Source: Paramoeba atlantica (taxonomy: Eukaryota > Discosea). Taken from it: a stretch of 64,000 nt of DNA. Positions 51,470 to 61,725 of the stretch are shown here, piece by piece. Position 1 is the first letter of the stretch. Each line of letters begins with the position of its first letter. The stretch is from assembly GCA_977017575.1 (NCBI GenBank), contig CDRNVI010000050.1, positions 1 to 64,000 on the forward strand, given 5' to 3'. The notes beneath the pieces were generated by a model. It saw only the letters and a program-made list of their open reading frames with translations, was not told the origin of the DNA and ran no database searches. Position numbers and translations under genes: made by a program.

Positions 51470-51724
51470 CCGTTCCATCTATTGTTGGTTAAAGGGGGTA
51501 TTGTATCATCTATTGTTGGCAATCGGCTATTGTTGGCAAAAAAAGTTGCCAACAGTAGACGAGCCCTCCCTTTAGTATTTTTTTTTCAGATTTACCCATA
51601 ACCGGTGGTAAAACTCCTTCGAATAACCGGTGGCAAAACCTCGAATAACCGGTGACAAAAAATTGATTCGAGCCGGTGAACTTTGTTTCTCTTCCTTATT
51701 AGAAACTCTTAAAAAGCATTCTAT

Positions 51725-52366
51725 ATGCCTATCTACCACAACATTTTGTTGCGTACATTGGCTTCAGAAGCTCCACATGGCCAGCGCCCGGGAAAAGTAT
51801 CTGGAGTTCCCCTCCCCCTGGAGTATGACTTGGCACGATTCGTGAAAAACGTGGAACAGGATCAAGACACGTGGAGTACCGATACCCCCGCATGTGAATG
51901 GGGTGGAATTGATTGCGATTTAGAACTCAACGTGATGGGCATTTATTGGTACAACGGTTACCTCAGTGGTGAGTTGGATTGGAATTATCTTCCCACAACT
52001 GTAGTAGAGTTAAAGCTTTGGGGAAATCAATTGGAAGGAAACGTTCCGTTTGAATGTCTGCCTTCCTCATTGGAAAATCTCGGCATTTCAGACAATAAAT
52101 TTACTGGAACGCCGAATTTTCTGTCTTTGCCTCCTTCGATAAAATACTTGAGCATTGCTGGAAACGACTTTTCAGGGTGGGTTGATTTTTCGGTTCTCCC
52201 CTCGTCTCTGCGTGACATTTATCTGGATGGAAACAAAAAATTAGAGGGGATTTTGGACGTGGAGGAAAGGTATAAGGGCTTGTACTATGATGTGACACGA
52301 ACTGAAATTATCGTCAACAATGGTATACTCACCCGCGTTCGAGGGTTTGAGGATTTCAGCGGCTAG
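51725..52366 (+). CDS. Short LRR protein, group A (A4)
   Basis: 213 residues with MPIYHNILLRTLASEA, cap TWSTDTPACEWGGIDC and four LRRs (LPTTV, LPSSL, LPPSI, LPSSL). It is the most diverged group A member, for example KLWGNQLEGNVPFECL and SIAGNDFSGWVDF, and ends VRGFEDFSG. The 45-base upstream block is conserved although it sits 35 kb from the other group A genes, directly after an F element and attgttggc repeats. No secretion signal is seen. Confidence 0.86.
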   Translation: MPIYHNILLRTLASEAPHGQRPGKVSGVPLPLEYDLARFVKNVEQDQDTWSTDTPACEWGGIDCDLELNVMGIYWYNGYLSGELDWNYLPTTVVELKLWGNQLEGNVPFECLPSSLENLGISDNKFTGTPNFLSLPPSIKYLSIAGNDFSGWVDFSVLPSSLRDIYLDGNKKLEGILDVEERYKGLYYDVTRTEIIVNNGILTRVRGFEDFSG

Positions 52367-52710
52367 GCTGTTTTTCTTTTTTCTCTTTTTTCAGGGTTCT
52401 CGGTGTTTAAATAAGTTTATATTTTCTTTGTTTGGTTTTCGTCACTTCTTTGGACGCGGTGTTTGTTCTCAACGTCCTCCAAAGACCTCTTCTGCATGTG
52501 TGACTTCATCATTTTTTCTGTAAAAGACACACACACTCAACAGGAAAAAACAGGAAAACAAAAATTTGTGAATTTTTTATTGTGTAACAATTTTAATCTT
52601 AATAAATTCATTAGCCCGTACCCCGAGTAGGTTTTTCCAGTACCGCAAGGCAAAAAATCAAAGCTCAACGTCCACTATCTAACCAGTAATAGATAAATTC
52701 CCTTTCCTAC
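52367..52710. other. Intergenic spacer with hairpin-family relic
   Basis: Near 52441-52505, tcacttctttggacgcggtg … gcatgtgtgacttcat faintly resembles the F-type hairpin. Nothing else is recognised before the UPF2 start. Confidence 0.35.
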
Positions 52711-55700
52711 ATGACGACCTTTTCTACACCTAATCTCCATCTTGAAAACGACTGTGTAGAGAACGCAGAATACCTCCAGGAGCTTCGTAATCGAAATCTG
52801 GAACCCAAACCGTACCGACTGGACACAGCCCAACTCCGTGAGCTCTCCAGTGACATGAAAAGATCCGCGATATTTCTTCGTCGCATTGCGGAGTTCAAAA
52901 GCAGTTCTCTCCCGGTCGTGATACGTGACGTGCAACAACTTAATCTAAGCCGCTATCTTACCGAGGCCGCAGGAAACATTATCAGCACCGTTCTAGAAGG
53001 AAAAACCAAATCTTCCGATGTACCGAGCCTTGCCCTGGTGTGTGGAGAGATGCACCAACGCTACGGAAGCTTTACTCCTGCCCTTTTAGGAGAGCTCAAA
53101 AAACGATGGACCCTTTCTTTTTTTCTTGCTCCCCGAAAGGAGGCAGAAGACGTGACCCGATCTCGCATTCTCACGCGACTGTGTTGTGCGTTATTTCGCT
53201 ATGGTGTTATCACCGAGTGGAAATTGTTTCGTTGGGTTATTTCTCAGTTACAACGTTCCTACCTTTCTAGAGAAGCGCTCAAAACGCTGCAAAATTCAGA
53301 AAATAACCCGGAGTTAATTCCTCCATCGGGTATTGTCACACTTGCGTTGTCCGTGGTGCAAATTATTGTAAAAAGTATTGGCTGCCATTTGTATGGTGCG
53401 AAACAGTGGCACGAAATATCAGAGTCGGGCGAAGAAAGGAATAAAAATGCATCATTTGACGATACTGTTTCACGTAAAGAGCCCAGTTTGGAACTTTATG
53501 TCAGCCAGGCGTCCGCGGAGGAATTTAAAGAACTTGTAAAAAACGTTTCCCAATTCTGTACTGACATTTTAGATGAAGTTTTCTCCGAAATGAAAGCGTT
53601 GTGGAAAGAAAATCTGGAAGTCATCCGACGTACCGGGGAGCTTCCCGAGACGCTTTGTGAACAATTCGGGACGCAGAAAAAAATAGCCGACAAGCTTTAT
53701 CAGCTACTTCACCCTATTGTTGTGACACACCCGAATGGGGAATTGATTCCTCTACAAAACCCCCCTACCTTGGCATCGTTACAGGATGACTTAAAATCTT
53801 CTCAAAAAGATTCCGCAAACACATCGGATATCGTTCTGCTCTCCGGGCTGTCTGCTTTCTATTCCGTGGGGGAGATTTCCTGGTCCAGCGATAAACTTTT
53901 TGAAACGGAAGACGAGGAAGCCTTTTATCGTAATGTTGCCTCCATAGCCATTCCGATTGATGAGGCGTTGGGAGCTCCGAGAGCCGCCTCTCTCACGGAC
54001 ACGGATGTTGAAGTTGAGGAGCAAGAAGCGGTTCTATCTGTTACTCAGGACCTGGGCTTACTTTATCATGTGCTTTCGTCCGAAGCTATGGACCTGGTAA
54101 AAGTTTCTCATTCCGCTGAGACATGGCTTTCTACCTTTTTATCCCCTTCTCATGCGCTCAATCGATACCGCACACGGCATTCCAAGGATCAAGGGCGCTC
54201 GTTTTTACTCTCCTGTAAGAAAAAACTGATCCGATCGATCAGTGAGATGCCTTTTGAGCACAAAGCCAGTGCTCCCGGATTGCTACGCATTGCAGCGATG
54301 CTACAAGCCTCTTCTGAACCCATTTTGACCGATTTAGGTGAGATTTGCTTCAAACAATGCGAAGAGGGGCTGATGAAAATGGTCGAGCAACCCGCTTTCT
54401 CCGATCTCGGCCCTAAACACGCATTGGTTACGTTGCTGTGTGAGGCAACGAAGTTCCAACTCGGTTCCAGTGCAAGTTTACTTCGTCTGCTTTCCTACTG
54501 CGGAGACATTGCGCAACTCAAAGGGAGATCCCATAATGGGGAATCGCTGCTGCTGTTTTTACAATCTGTAGGTCCCTATTTAACTCGAAACGCCGTAACA
54601 CGACCTAAATTCGAATCCCTCCTTCGAAGTTTTGTAAAATCCATTCGTGTGCTGGGAGGTGAGTTGGAGCTTCGTCTCGGGACTGCCATCTCCACATGTA
54701 AATCCATTATAGAAGACCAAACAGCGGCCCAGGAAAAAGCATTGCTTAACGTCCCCAAGACAACACGAAAAGACACCGACAAACCCATGCTGGAACGTTA
54801 CTTTCGCCATTTACTTTTCGTGGAGCTTTCCAGTGACAATGTCAGTTTCGTGAGCAAACAAATTCGTAAACTGGACTGTTCAAAACCGGAAAATCTCCAA
54901 ATGCTTCAACGTGTGATGCGAAAAACCGCTCGTATGCGGGATACGGGCATCGAAGACCTCACCAATGTGCTTCACATTCTGTGGAAAAACGACAAAATGT
55001 GGCGTACGCACACTCACCTTTTAATTGACGACATTGTCGAACGACTTCGTCAGGATTTAGAAAACGAATTCTTTTCGTCGCTCCATCCCGTTCGTTCGAT
55101 ACAAAAACGAATCCACGATATTCGCTTCCTTGGGGAGTTCGCCTCACGTCGTATGCTCACCGATGGGACTCTTTTCTATGTTCTCTATATGGTAACGCTG
55201 TATGGGATGGAGCAGGACACCCCCCATGGGGGCTACGCCCGGGCGCGGCTTGTGCTTACCCTCCTGCACGCGCTCACGCTTTCCCGGTTTAAAACACGGT
55301 TTACGGATCCTCTTTTTCGCTCCCGGCTGTTTTATTATCTTTTTTATTTTTTTCGAAACATGCAGCGTTTGCCGAAACCGCTTCCCGTCGCTCTGGGGTT
55401 TCTATTTGCAGAAGTCCATGAAGGGCTTTCGAAACAATCGCCTGCGGGGTTCAATCTCGTTTCAGCCTTTCCTGCAACCTTAAAGGAGGCAAATGAGAAT
55501 TTAGACCGCGTGATGAAAGAGTTGGATCGAGCGGCAGCAGAAACGCGAAATTCGGGAAAAAAGAACAGCAAGAGCAGTAAAGCAAATGCTTTTACGCTTT
55601 CTTCTTTTTCCCGTAAAGCGGGGATGACAAAGTCAAGAGTGCAGGAGGCTTCTCAAGATCCTGTGAACGACTATGTGTATTATTTCGCGATATCGCATGC

Positions 55701-56466
55701 CGAAATGGATAAAGCGTTGCATCCGATTGAGGATGACCGATTTTTACAACAAGTGGAGGTGCAAGATTCACTGGAGGGGACAGAGGAGGAAGAGCTCACC
55801 ACGGAGGAAGAAATGAAGCGTCTAAATGTTTCTAAAGAGGAAAAAACAACTGCACGAGACGAGAGCCAATCCAAGGACGCTGAAATCGATGCAGAAAATG
55901 AATTTGAGAACCAAAAATGGGATGAGGAAGAGAACGCAACTCACCCGAATCAACCATTAAGCAATCCAAAAGAAGAGGAGGAGATGGACCGACTTCTACG
56001 AGAAACGGCCAAAGAAAGCTTTGATGCCATCAAGTTACAAAATACCCTTAAATCCATGGGAGGTCGTAGACTGGGTCCTACCCCTTTGGCCGGTCGCACG
56101 TCCTTACTACGATCCTCTCACGAAAACAAGGAATCATTATCCCATGAAAAAGGGGAAGATCATGCCAAAGAAAATGATCTTTTGTTATCCTCAAAAAATA
56201 CGGAAAAAAAGATCCATACCCCGCAAACGGTTTCGCTTGGGGTAGCGATTCGTAAGAAGCGAGTGGGGGGAGGGGCGACCGAGGGATCCTCGAAGTCTTC
56301 CTATGGGGTCGGGTATGAAATACGACACGTGGAGGTTCCGGTTACCCACACTCTGGTGGAAGCACAGCAAGCACAGCTCGCGCAACGAAAGAAAGAGGAG
56401 ATGGAATACCGAAAAGCGACCCAGCGAAGGCTGGAAGAGCTGTCACGGGAGGAAATGCTTTCCTGA
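52711..56466 (+). CDS. Nonsense-mediated decay factor UPF2
   Basis: 1251 residues of helical MIF4G-type sequence with an acidic, Lys/Glu-rich C-terminus. The clearest block is the third MIF4G domain (about 692-832): MLERYFRHLLFVEL, SKQIRKLDCSKPE, then RIHDIRFLGEFASRRMLTDG and LYMVTLYGM, matching UPF2. The N-terminal region (about 1-300) begins LRNRNLEPKP and carries the first MIF4G repeat. The C-terminal 200 residues (DEEENATHPNQ … RKATQRRLEELSREEMLS) fit the UPF1-binding region. UPF2 links UPF1 with UPF3 on mRNAs with premature stops. The length is normal for the family. ATG 52711 follows cctttcctac. Confidence 0.85.
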   Translation: MTTFSTPNLHLENDCVENAEYLQELRNRNLEPKPYRLDTAQLRELSSDMKRSAIFLRRIAEFKSSSLPVVIRDVQQLNLSRYLTEAAGNIISTVLEGKTKSSDVPSLALVCGEMHQRYGSFTPALLGELKKRWTLSFFLAPRKEAEDVTRSRILTRLCCALFRYGVITEWKLFRWVISQLQRSYLSREALKTLQNSENNPELIPPSGIVTLALSVVQIIVKSIGCHLYGAKQWHEISESGEERNKNASFDDTVSRKEPSLELYVSQASAEEFKELVKNVSQFCTDILDEVFSEMKALWKENLEVIRRTGELPETLCEQFGTQKKIADKLYQLLHPIVVTHPNGELIPLQNPPTLASLQDDLKSSQKDSANTSDIVLLSGLSAFYSVGEISWSSDKLFETEDEEAFYRNVASIAIPIDEALGAPRAASLTDTDVEVEEQEAVLSVTQDLGLLYHVLSSEAMDLVKVSHSAETWLSTFLSPSHALNRYRTRHSKDQGRSFLLSCKKKLIRSISEMPFEHKASAPGLLRIAAMLQASSEPILTDLGEICFKQCEEGLMKMVEQPAFSDLGPKHALVTLLCEATKFQLGSSASLLRLLSYCGDIAQLKGRSHNGESLLLFLQSVGPYLTRNAVTRPKFESLLRSFVKSIRVLGGELELRLGTAISTCKSIIEDQTAAQEKALLNVPKTTRKDTDKPMLERYFRHLLFVELSSDNVSFVSKQIRKLDCSKPENLQMLQRVMRKTARMRDTGIEDLTNVLHILWKNDKMWRTHTHLLIDDIVERLRQDLENEFFSSLHPVRSIQKRIHDIRFLGEFASRRMLTDGTLFYVLYMVTLYGMEQDTPHGGYARARLVLTLLHALTLSRFKTRFTDPLFRSRLFYYLFYFFRNMQRLPKPLPVALGFLFAEVHEGLSKQSPAGFNLVSAFPATLKEANENLDRVMKELDRAAAETRNSGKKNSKSSKANAFTLSSFSRKAGMTKSRVQEASQDPVNDYVYYFAISHAEMDKALHPIEDDRFLQQVEVQDSLEGTEEEELTTEEEMKRLNVSKEEKTTARDESQSKDAEIDAENEFENQKWDEEENATHPNQPLSNPKEEEEMDRLLRETAKESFDAIKLQNTLKSMGGRRLGPTPLAGRTSLLRSSHENKESLSHEKGEDHAKENDLLLSSKNTEKKIHTPQTVSLGVAIRKKRVGGGATEGSSKSSYGVGYEIRHVEVPVTHTLVEAQQAQLAQRKKEEMEYRKATQRRLEELSREEMLS

Positions 56467-57260
56467 GAGAGCACAGAGGCTATCTGGAAGAATGAATTCT
56501 GTTGAGGATGATGGGGTTGGATGGAAGGAAAAGATGAGGCAAAGAAGGTTCTGGAAGGCGAATAGGAATTTGTAAAGCACAATGGTAAAGATGCGCCTTT
56601 TGAAGTGTCATGTGAAAATGATTCAGTTATTTTCGAGCGGTTTTTCGGTGCCATGGAGTCCTCAAAACTTAGTGCAACTTCTTACTCCCATTCTTGTGTC
56701 CAATACACCTCTGAAAGGTTTTTAACCCAGTATTCAATAGTGGTATAGGACAGCTTGCGGAGCCTTGTTCTTGGCTTTGTTGCTGAAGCTGAAACATCTG
56801 CAAGGATTTTCCTGTCAGTGGATGGTGGTTAGGGTCTACGTATCCAAGTGTAATATCGTAGCGAATACTTCATAAAACTTAAAAAGTGTAATCTGGGTAC
56901 CGATTAATATCAGCTTGCTTTTCAATATTCCAATGTCACTTTAATGTTCAATTAGTCACTTTACCGGTGATGCGCTTTGCAGCGCAAAATATACAAAAAA
57001 AAACAATGGAGATACGTAAGTACAGGGGAGGTTATTGACCTCCCCCCCCCCCGTCGTGGGGAATTTTGATTCTTTTTTTTTCGTTTTTGCTCATTGTTGT
57101 TGCAAAGAAGAGATCTCTCTCCCCTAGCGAAGAGCTTTGCCGCCCTTACTTTCGTGTTACTAACACGGAACATGGCTTATTACGATTTTCCGATTTCCAA
57201 CTTGTTTTTATGCAAGAATTATGTGCTTCAGTCAACTTTTCTTATTTCCCTAGCAGAAGT
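56467..57260. other. Intergenic spacer
   Basis: 794 bases with no gene recognised. A poly-C run lies near 57040. The frame upstream of LRR B4 is open back to 57066 but has no ATG matching its paralogues. Confidence 0.4.
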
Positions 57261-57965
57261 ATGAACACGAGCATTCCACTGAGGGCTGCAAAGGTGCGAG
57301 GAAACTTGCCGCCTCCAGAATATCAACTTGCGCATCTCATTGAAAACGTGAAACTTCATCGGCCGTCATGGAATATAGACACTCCCGCTTGTAGGTGGAG
57401 TGGAATCACATGCGATGAGGAAGGCCGTGTTACTGAAATTGAATGGCATCGATTCCGCCTTTCGGGGATTCTTCGGTGGGAATTTCTCCCTCATGCTCTG
57501 GTTCTTTTAAAACTCTACAGTAATGGACTGGAAGGTGAGGTACCTTTTACGGAGCTGCCACCGAAGCTTCTTAATTTCTGCATTGATGGTAATTTTTTTC
57601 GTGGAAAGGCTGACTTCACTGCGCTTCCAGGTAATATGGCCTATATGGTCTTGAGTAACAACAATTTTTCCGGAGAGATCTGTCTCACCAAGTTACCTCA
57701 AACTCTTTATTTGCTTGAATTGGTTAGCAATCAATTCAGTGGGCCGTTGGATTTAACAAACCTTCCTTCCGCAATGAATTCACTTCTTCTAAATAGCAAT
57801 CGTTTTCGTGGTCATGTCAGCTTGAGTTCTCTTCCCAAAGGAATGGGTCAACTGGGCTTGGACGGTAACCCGTTTCTGTACGTTAAAGACAGTGCATTCA
57901 AGGAGGAAGCTTTTCGAGTTCCGGGAGGAAATGTAATGGATCTTGTGAAGAAGGTAATTCCTTAA
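57261..57965 (+). CDS. Short LRR protein, group B (B4)
   Basis: 234 residues from ATG 57261 (MNTSIPLRAAKVRG), chosen because B1-B3 start at the same motif. An in-frame ATG exists upstream at 57210, and the open frame reaches back to 57066. Cap SWNIDTPACRWSGITC and six repeats (LPHAL, LPPKL, LPGNM, LPQTL, LPSAM, LPKGM). The tail is VKDSAFKEEAFRVPGG. The upstream block shared by B1-B3 is absent here, so this copy has acquired different upstream DNA; the downstream flank is kept only for about 60 bases. Confidence 0.85.
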   Translation: MNTSIPLRAAKVRGNLPPPEYQLAHLIENVKLHRPSWNIDTPACRWSGITCDEEGRVTEIEWHRFRLSGILRWEFLPHALVLLKLYSNGLEGEVPFTELPPKLLNFCIDGNFFRGKADFTALPGNMAYMVLSNNNFSGEICLTKLPQTLYLLELVSNQFSGPLDLTNLPSAMNSLLLNSNRFRGHVSLSSLPKGMGQLGLDGNPFLYVKDSAFKEEAFRVPGGNVMDLVKKVIP

Positions 57966-58500
57966 CAATACGCATAGCCATCAAAGTAGACTTTAACGAT
58001 CGTACTTGGGCCCACAAACGTTCCATGAACAAAATTCAGGGAGATACGGAATACAGGTTGGAACTTACTATAATTAAGTGTAATTACGCGACACGTTAAT
58101 TAAGGCACATCCCCTTTTAGGTTGAAAATGTCCTGTAATTCTCGAAGACTATATCTTGAAGATTCATTCACTCTCGATTCACAGGATTTATCGACCTGTA
58201 ATTCAGTGTCCTTTATTGCAGCGGTTATTTTACATAACTACCGCTCTACCCTCGTTTATTGAAGAAACAAAGTGAACAAAAACAGTGAAAAAATAAAGCT
58301 CTCGTTGGTAATTCTTCACACAGAATAGACTTGGAGTTTTTACCTCCTCTCCTGAACGTTTGTAATCTATGTTCGAAGTTTCCGAACCTCAGTCGCCTGC
58401 CCGAGACCTTGCGTGACTAAAATCTCCGTTGTTGTCTTTCGATAATTTGACACCAGAACAAGGAACGATCCTCTTCAACCCTTTTTTATTTACCTCTTCT
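57966..58500. other. Intergenic spacer with partial group B flank and F-end relic
   Basis: At 57975-58030 a diverged group B downstream flank is visible (gtagactttaacgatcgtac). At 58216-58298 the non-hairpin end of an F element is present alone (taactaccgctctaccctcg … gaacaaaaacagtgaaa). The rest is unremarkable. Confidence 0.5.
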
Positions 58501-58641
<141 letters not shown>

Positions 58642-58662
58642 AACACTTTCTCCCCCTCTCTC

Positions 58663-61266
58663 ATGTCCAGCACAACCGAATGGACCCAAATGGCCCAACG
58701 CGCCCTCTCCACCGCTCTCGCCATGGCCAAACAAAAAGGCTGTGGTTTTCTCTCCCCGTTCCACCTCGCCTGTGCCCTTTTCGAGGACCCCCACGGGCTG
58801 GCCGCGCGGGTGGCGCAAAAACTGGGGGCCGACCCGACCCATTTAGAGAGGCTGTTTCGTGAAAAAGCCAACGCGCTTCCGGGACAATCCCCTCCCCCGG
58901 CCTCGGTCTCCCCGAACAGTGAACTCCAGCGCATTTTAAACACCGCGGAGCAGAAACGAATTTCTCTGCAGGACACGCTGCTGGCCGTGGATCACTTTTT
59001 ACTCAGTCTCCACGAGAGCCGGGAGCTCGGGGAGGTTCTGACCCGACAGGGGCTTTCGAAAAAAGCGATCGAGGGGAAAGTCACGGAGCTGCGAAAGGGT
59101 AAAAAGGTGACCTCCGCGCATCAGGAAACCACCTATGAGGCGCTGGAGAAATACAGCCAGGACATTTGCCAACTCGCGGAGGAGGGGAAGATCGACCCGG
59201 TGGTGGGGCGGGATGAGGAGATCCGTCGCACCATTCGGGTGTTAAGCCGACGGACGAAAAATAACCCCGTGCTGATTGGGGAGCCCGGGGTGGGGAAGAC
59301 GGCGATCGTGGAGGGGATAGCCCAGCGGATTGTGCGAGGGGACATTCCGGAAAGTTTAAAAGGGAGAATTTTTTCTCTTGATATGGGAGCGCTGATTGCG
59401 GGGGCCAGTCACCGTGGGGAGTTTGAGGAAAGATTGAAAGCGGTGCTGAATGAGGTGAAGGAGAATCCGAATGAGATTATTTTGTTTATTGATGAGATTC
59501 ATCTGGTGCTGGGTGCGGGAAAAGCGGAAGGGGCCATGGATGCGGCGAATTTGTTAAAGCCCATGCTCGCACGAGGGGAGTTGCGAACCATTGGGGCCAC
59601 GACCCTTCAAGAGTACCGAAAGCATGTGGAAAAAGACGCCGCTTTTGAGCGCCGGTTTCAGCCTGTCTACGTTAACGAGCCCAATGTCCCGGACTGTATT
59701 TCTATTCTTCGAGGACTCCAGGAGCGGTATGAAACCCATCATGGGGTACAGATCACGGATAACGCGATTGTGCTCGCCGCTCAGCTCTCGGATCGGTACA
59801 TCACCAATCGATTTCTCCCGGACAAGGCGATTGATTTAATCGATGAGGCTTGTGCCAACGTTCGCGTACAGCTGGACTCACGACCGGAGAACATCGACAC
59901 CTTAGAGCGCCGTCAACGACAACTGGAGATTGAAACCAAAGCCCTGGAACGGGATTCGGAAAATCCCAAAAACAAAGAACGTCTGCAAGCAATCCAGGCC
60001 GAGATTCAACGCATCCGAGACGAACTCGGGCCTCTCCTGGCCCGTTACGAAGCCGAGCGCAGTCTGGTGCATCAACTCACCGATCTACAAACCCGTTTAG
60101 AGGAAAAACGGGTAAAACTCGAACGTGCGGAGCGCTCCCACGACATGGAAGCTGCCGCGGATCTTCGCTACAACGCCATCCCGCAAATCCAAGACATGAT
60201 TCGTTCCACAAAAGAAAAAATGGAACGTGAAAAAAAAACCCACATGTTACAAAACTGTGTCACAGAAAACGACATTGCGCTGATCGTGGCGCGGTGGACC
60301 GGAATCCCCGTGAGTAAACTCAACCAAACCGAGCAGCAGCGGCTGCTTCACCTCCCCGCGGTCCTCCACCGGCGTATCCAGGGCCAGGAGGAGGCCGTGG
60401 CTGCGGTCTCCGAGGCGATTCTGCGCTCCCGTGCGGGACTCTCCCACCGGTCCCGCCCCACGGGATGTTTTCTCTTCATCGGGCCCACGGGGGTGGGAAA
60501 GACAGAGCTCGCGAAAGCGCTCGCCTCTGAGCTCTTCGACAGTGAAAAGAATATGGTCCGAATCGACATGAGTGAGTACATGGAGCCCCACAGCGTGGCA
60601 CGGCTTGTCGGGGCGCCCCCGGGGTATGTCGGGCATGAGGAAGGGGGCCAACTCACGGAGCCCGTGCGACGACGACCGCACTCCGTGGTGCTGTTCGATG
60701 AGGTGGAGAAGGCCCACCCGAACGTGCTGAATGTGCTGCTGCAAACCCTCGATGATGGACGACTCACGGATAGCCAAGGCCGAACGGTGGATTTTACCAA
60801 CACCGTGATGATCTTGACCTCCAATTTGGGGGCTGAGTTTTTGCAACACGCCCCGGAGAGTCCAGGGATTCATGAGGTGGCGAAGGGTAAAGTTTTGCAA
60901 GCGGTTCGACAGTTTTTTCGTCCCGAGTTTCTTAACCGACTGGATGATATTGTTATGTTTAAAAGACTCGGGTTTGCGGAACTTCATGGGATTGTGGAGG
61001 CGTTGGTGAAAACGTTAAATCAGCAGCTCGCGGAGAAACGCGTGACGGTGGTGCTGGAGCCCGCGGCTAAGACGTTTATTCTGGAACAAGCCTATGACCC
61101 GGAATTTGGAGCACGACCGTTAAAACGGTGGATGGATAAAAATGTGGTCACCCAGCTGAGTCGGATGATCATAAGTAATGAGCTCGTGGAGGACAGTGTC
61201 GTGGAGGTCGGGTTGGATAGCAGCGGGAGCAGGCTGCGTTTTGTGGTGAAAGGGGGGAAGGTGTAA
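58663..61266 (+). CDS. HSP100/ClpB-type disaggregase (HSP104/HSP101-like)
   Basis: 867 residues from ATG 58663 (MSSTTEWTQMAQRAL). The longer frame through the ttct repeat has no ATG. Domains: Clp N-terminal repeat (1-150); first AAA+ with Walker A GEPGVGKTA (about 206) and Walker B IILFIDEIH (about 273); the coiled-coil middle domain (about 405-525) that marks ClpB rather than ClpA or ClpC; second AAA+ with Walker A GPTGVGKTELA (about 607) and Walker B VVLFDEVEKAH (about 676); C-terminal domain ending RFVVKGGKV. No organellar presequence, so probably cytosolic. It works with HSP70 to dissolve protein aggregates. Confidence 0.95.
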   Translation: MSSTTEWTQMAQRALSTALAMAKQKGCGFLSPFHLACALFEDPHGLAARVAQKLGADPTHLERLFREKANALPGQSPPPASVSPNSELQRILNTAEQKRISLQDTLLAVDHFLLSLHESRELGEVLTRQGLSKKAIEGKVTELRKGKKVTSAHQETTYEALEKYSQDICQLAEEGKIDPVVGRDEEIRRTIRVLSRRTKNNPVLIGEPGVGKTAIVEGIAQRIVRGDIPESLKGRIFSLDMGALIAGASHRGEFEERLKAVLNEVKENPNEIILFIDEIHLVLGAGKAEGAMDAANLLKPMLARGELRTIGATTLQEYRKHVEKDAAFERRFQPVYVNEPNVPDCISILRGLQERYETHHGVQITDNAIVLAAQLSDRYITNRFLPDKAIDLIDEACANVRVQLDSRPENIDTLERRQRQLEIETKALERDSENPKNKERLQAIQAEIQRIRDELGPLLARYEAERSLVHQLTDLQTRLEEKRVKLERAERSHDMEAAADLRYNAIPQIQDMIRSTKEKMEREKKTHMLQNCVTENDIALIVARWTGIPVSKLNQTEQQRLLHLPAVLHRRIQGQEEAVAAVSEAILRSRAGLSHRSRPTGCFLFIGPTGVGKTELAKALASELFDSEKNMVRIDMSEYMEPHSVARLVGAPPGYVGHEEGGQLTEPVRRRPHSVVLFDEVEKAHPNVLNVLLQTLDDGRLTDSQGRTVDFTNTVMILTSNLGAEFLQHAPESPGIHEVAKGKVLQAVRQFFRPEFLNRLDDIVMFKRLGFAELHGIVEALVKTLNQQLAEKRVTVVLEPAAKTFILEQAYDPEFGARPLKRWMDKNVVTQLSRMIISNELVEDSVVEVGLDSSGSRLRFVVKGGKV

Positions 61267-61725
61267 GGCGGAGAGCGGGGAGTGGAAGAATAGATATGAG
61301 TTTTTTTGCCTTCGAAGGGGTTTGTATATTTGTGGGGATCAGATAGCAAATAACGAAAGTAAAGCTTTTTCTCATGTGTTTTTTATCTTCAATTTGGGTC
61401 TGAATTCTTCTTAGAATTTAGTGCCCGTGTTTAAGTTTAAGCATTTGGTTGGCAGCGTTGCTTTTTTTAAGTGACTTCTATTTTTTTGCTTCTTTTAGAA
61501 ACACGTTAAATGTGAATAGTAACAATAACAAAAACGTATTTATAGAAAAAATACCTCTTTTCTTACCTCCTTCTTTTTCCTTCTTTCTCTCCTACCCTTT
61601 CCTTTCCTATATCCCCACCCTCTCCCCTATCTTCTTCACCTCTCTCTCTCTTTCTTTTTTATCTCCTAAAAACCCTCTTATACCCCAAAAACCCCTTATA
61701 CCCTTATCCAAGCCTTCTAAATACC
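61267..61725. other. Intergenic spacer with pyrimidine-rich leader
   Basis: No gene. From about 61555 to 61670 the sequence is almost entirely C and T (ccttctttctctcctaccct), followed by aaaaccccttata motifs and the EB1 ATG. Confidence 0.5.
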
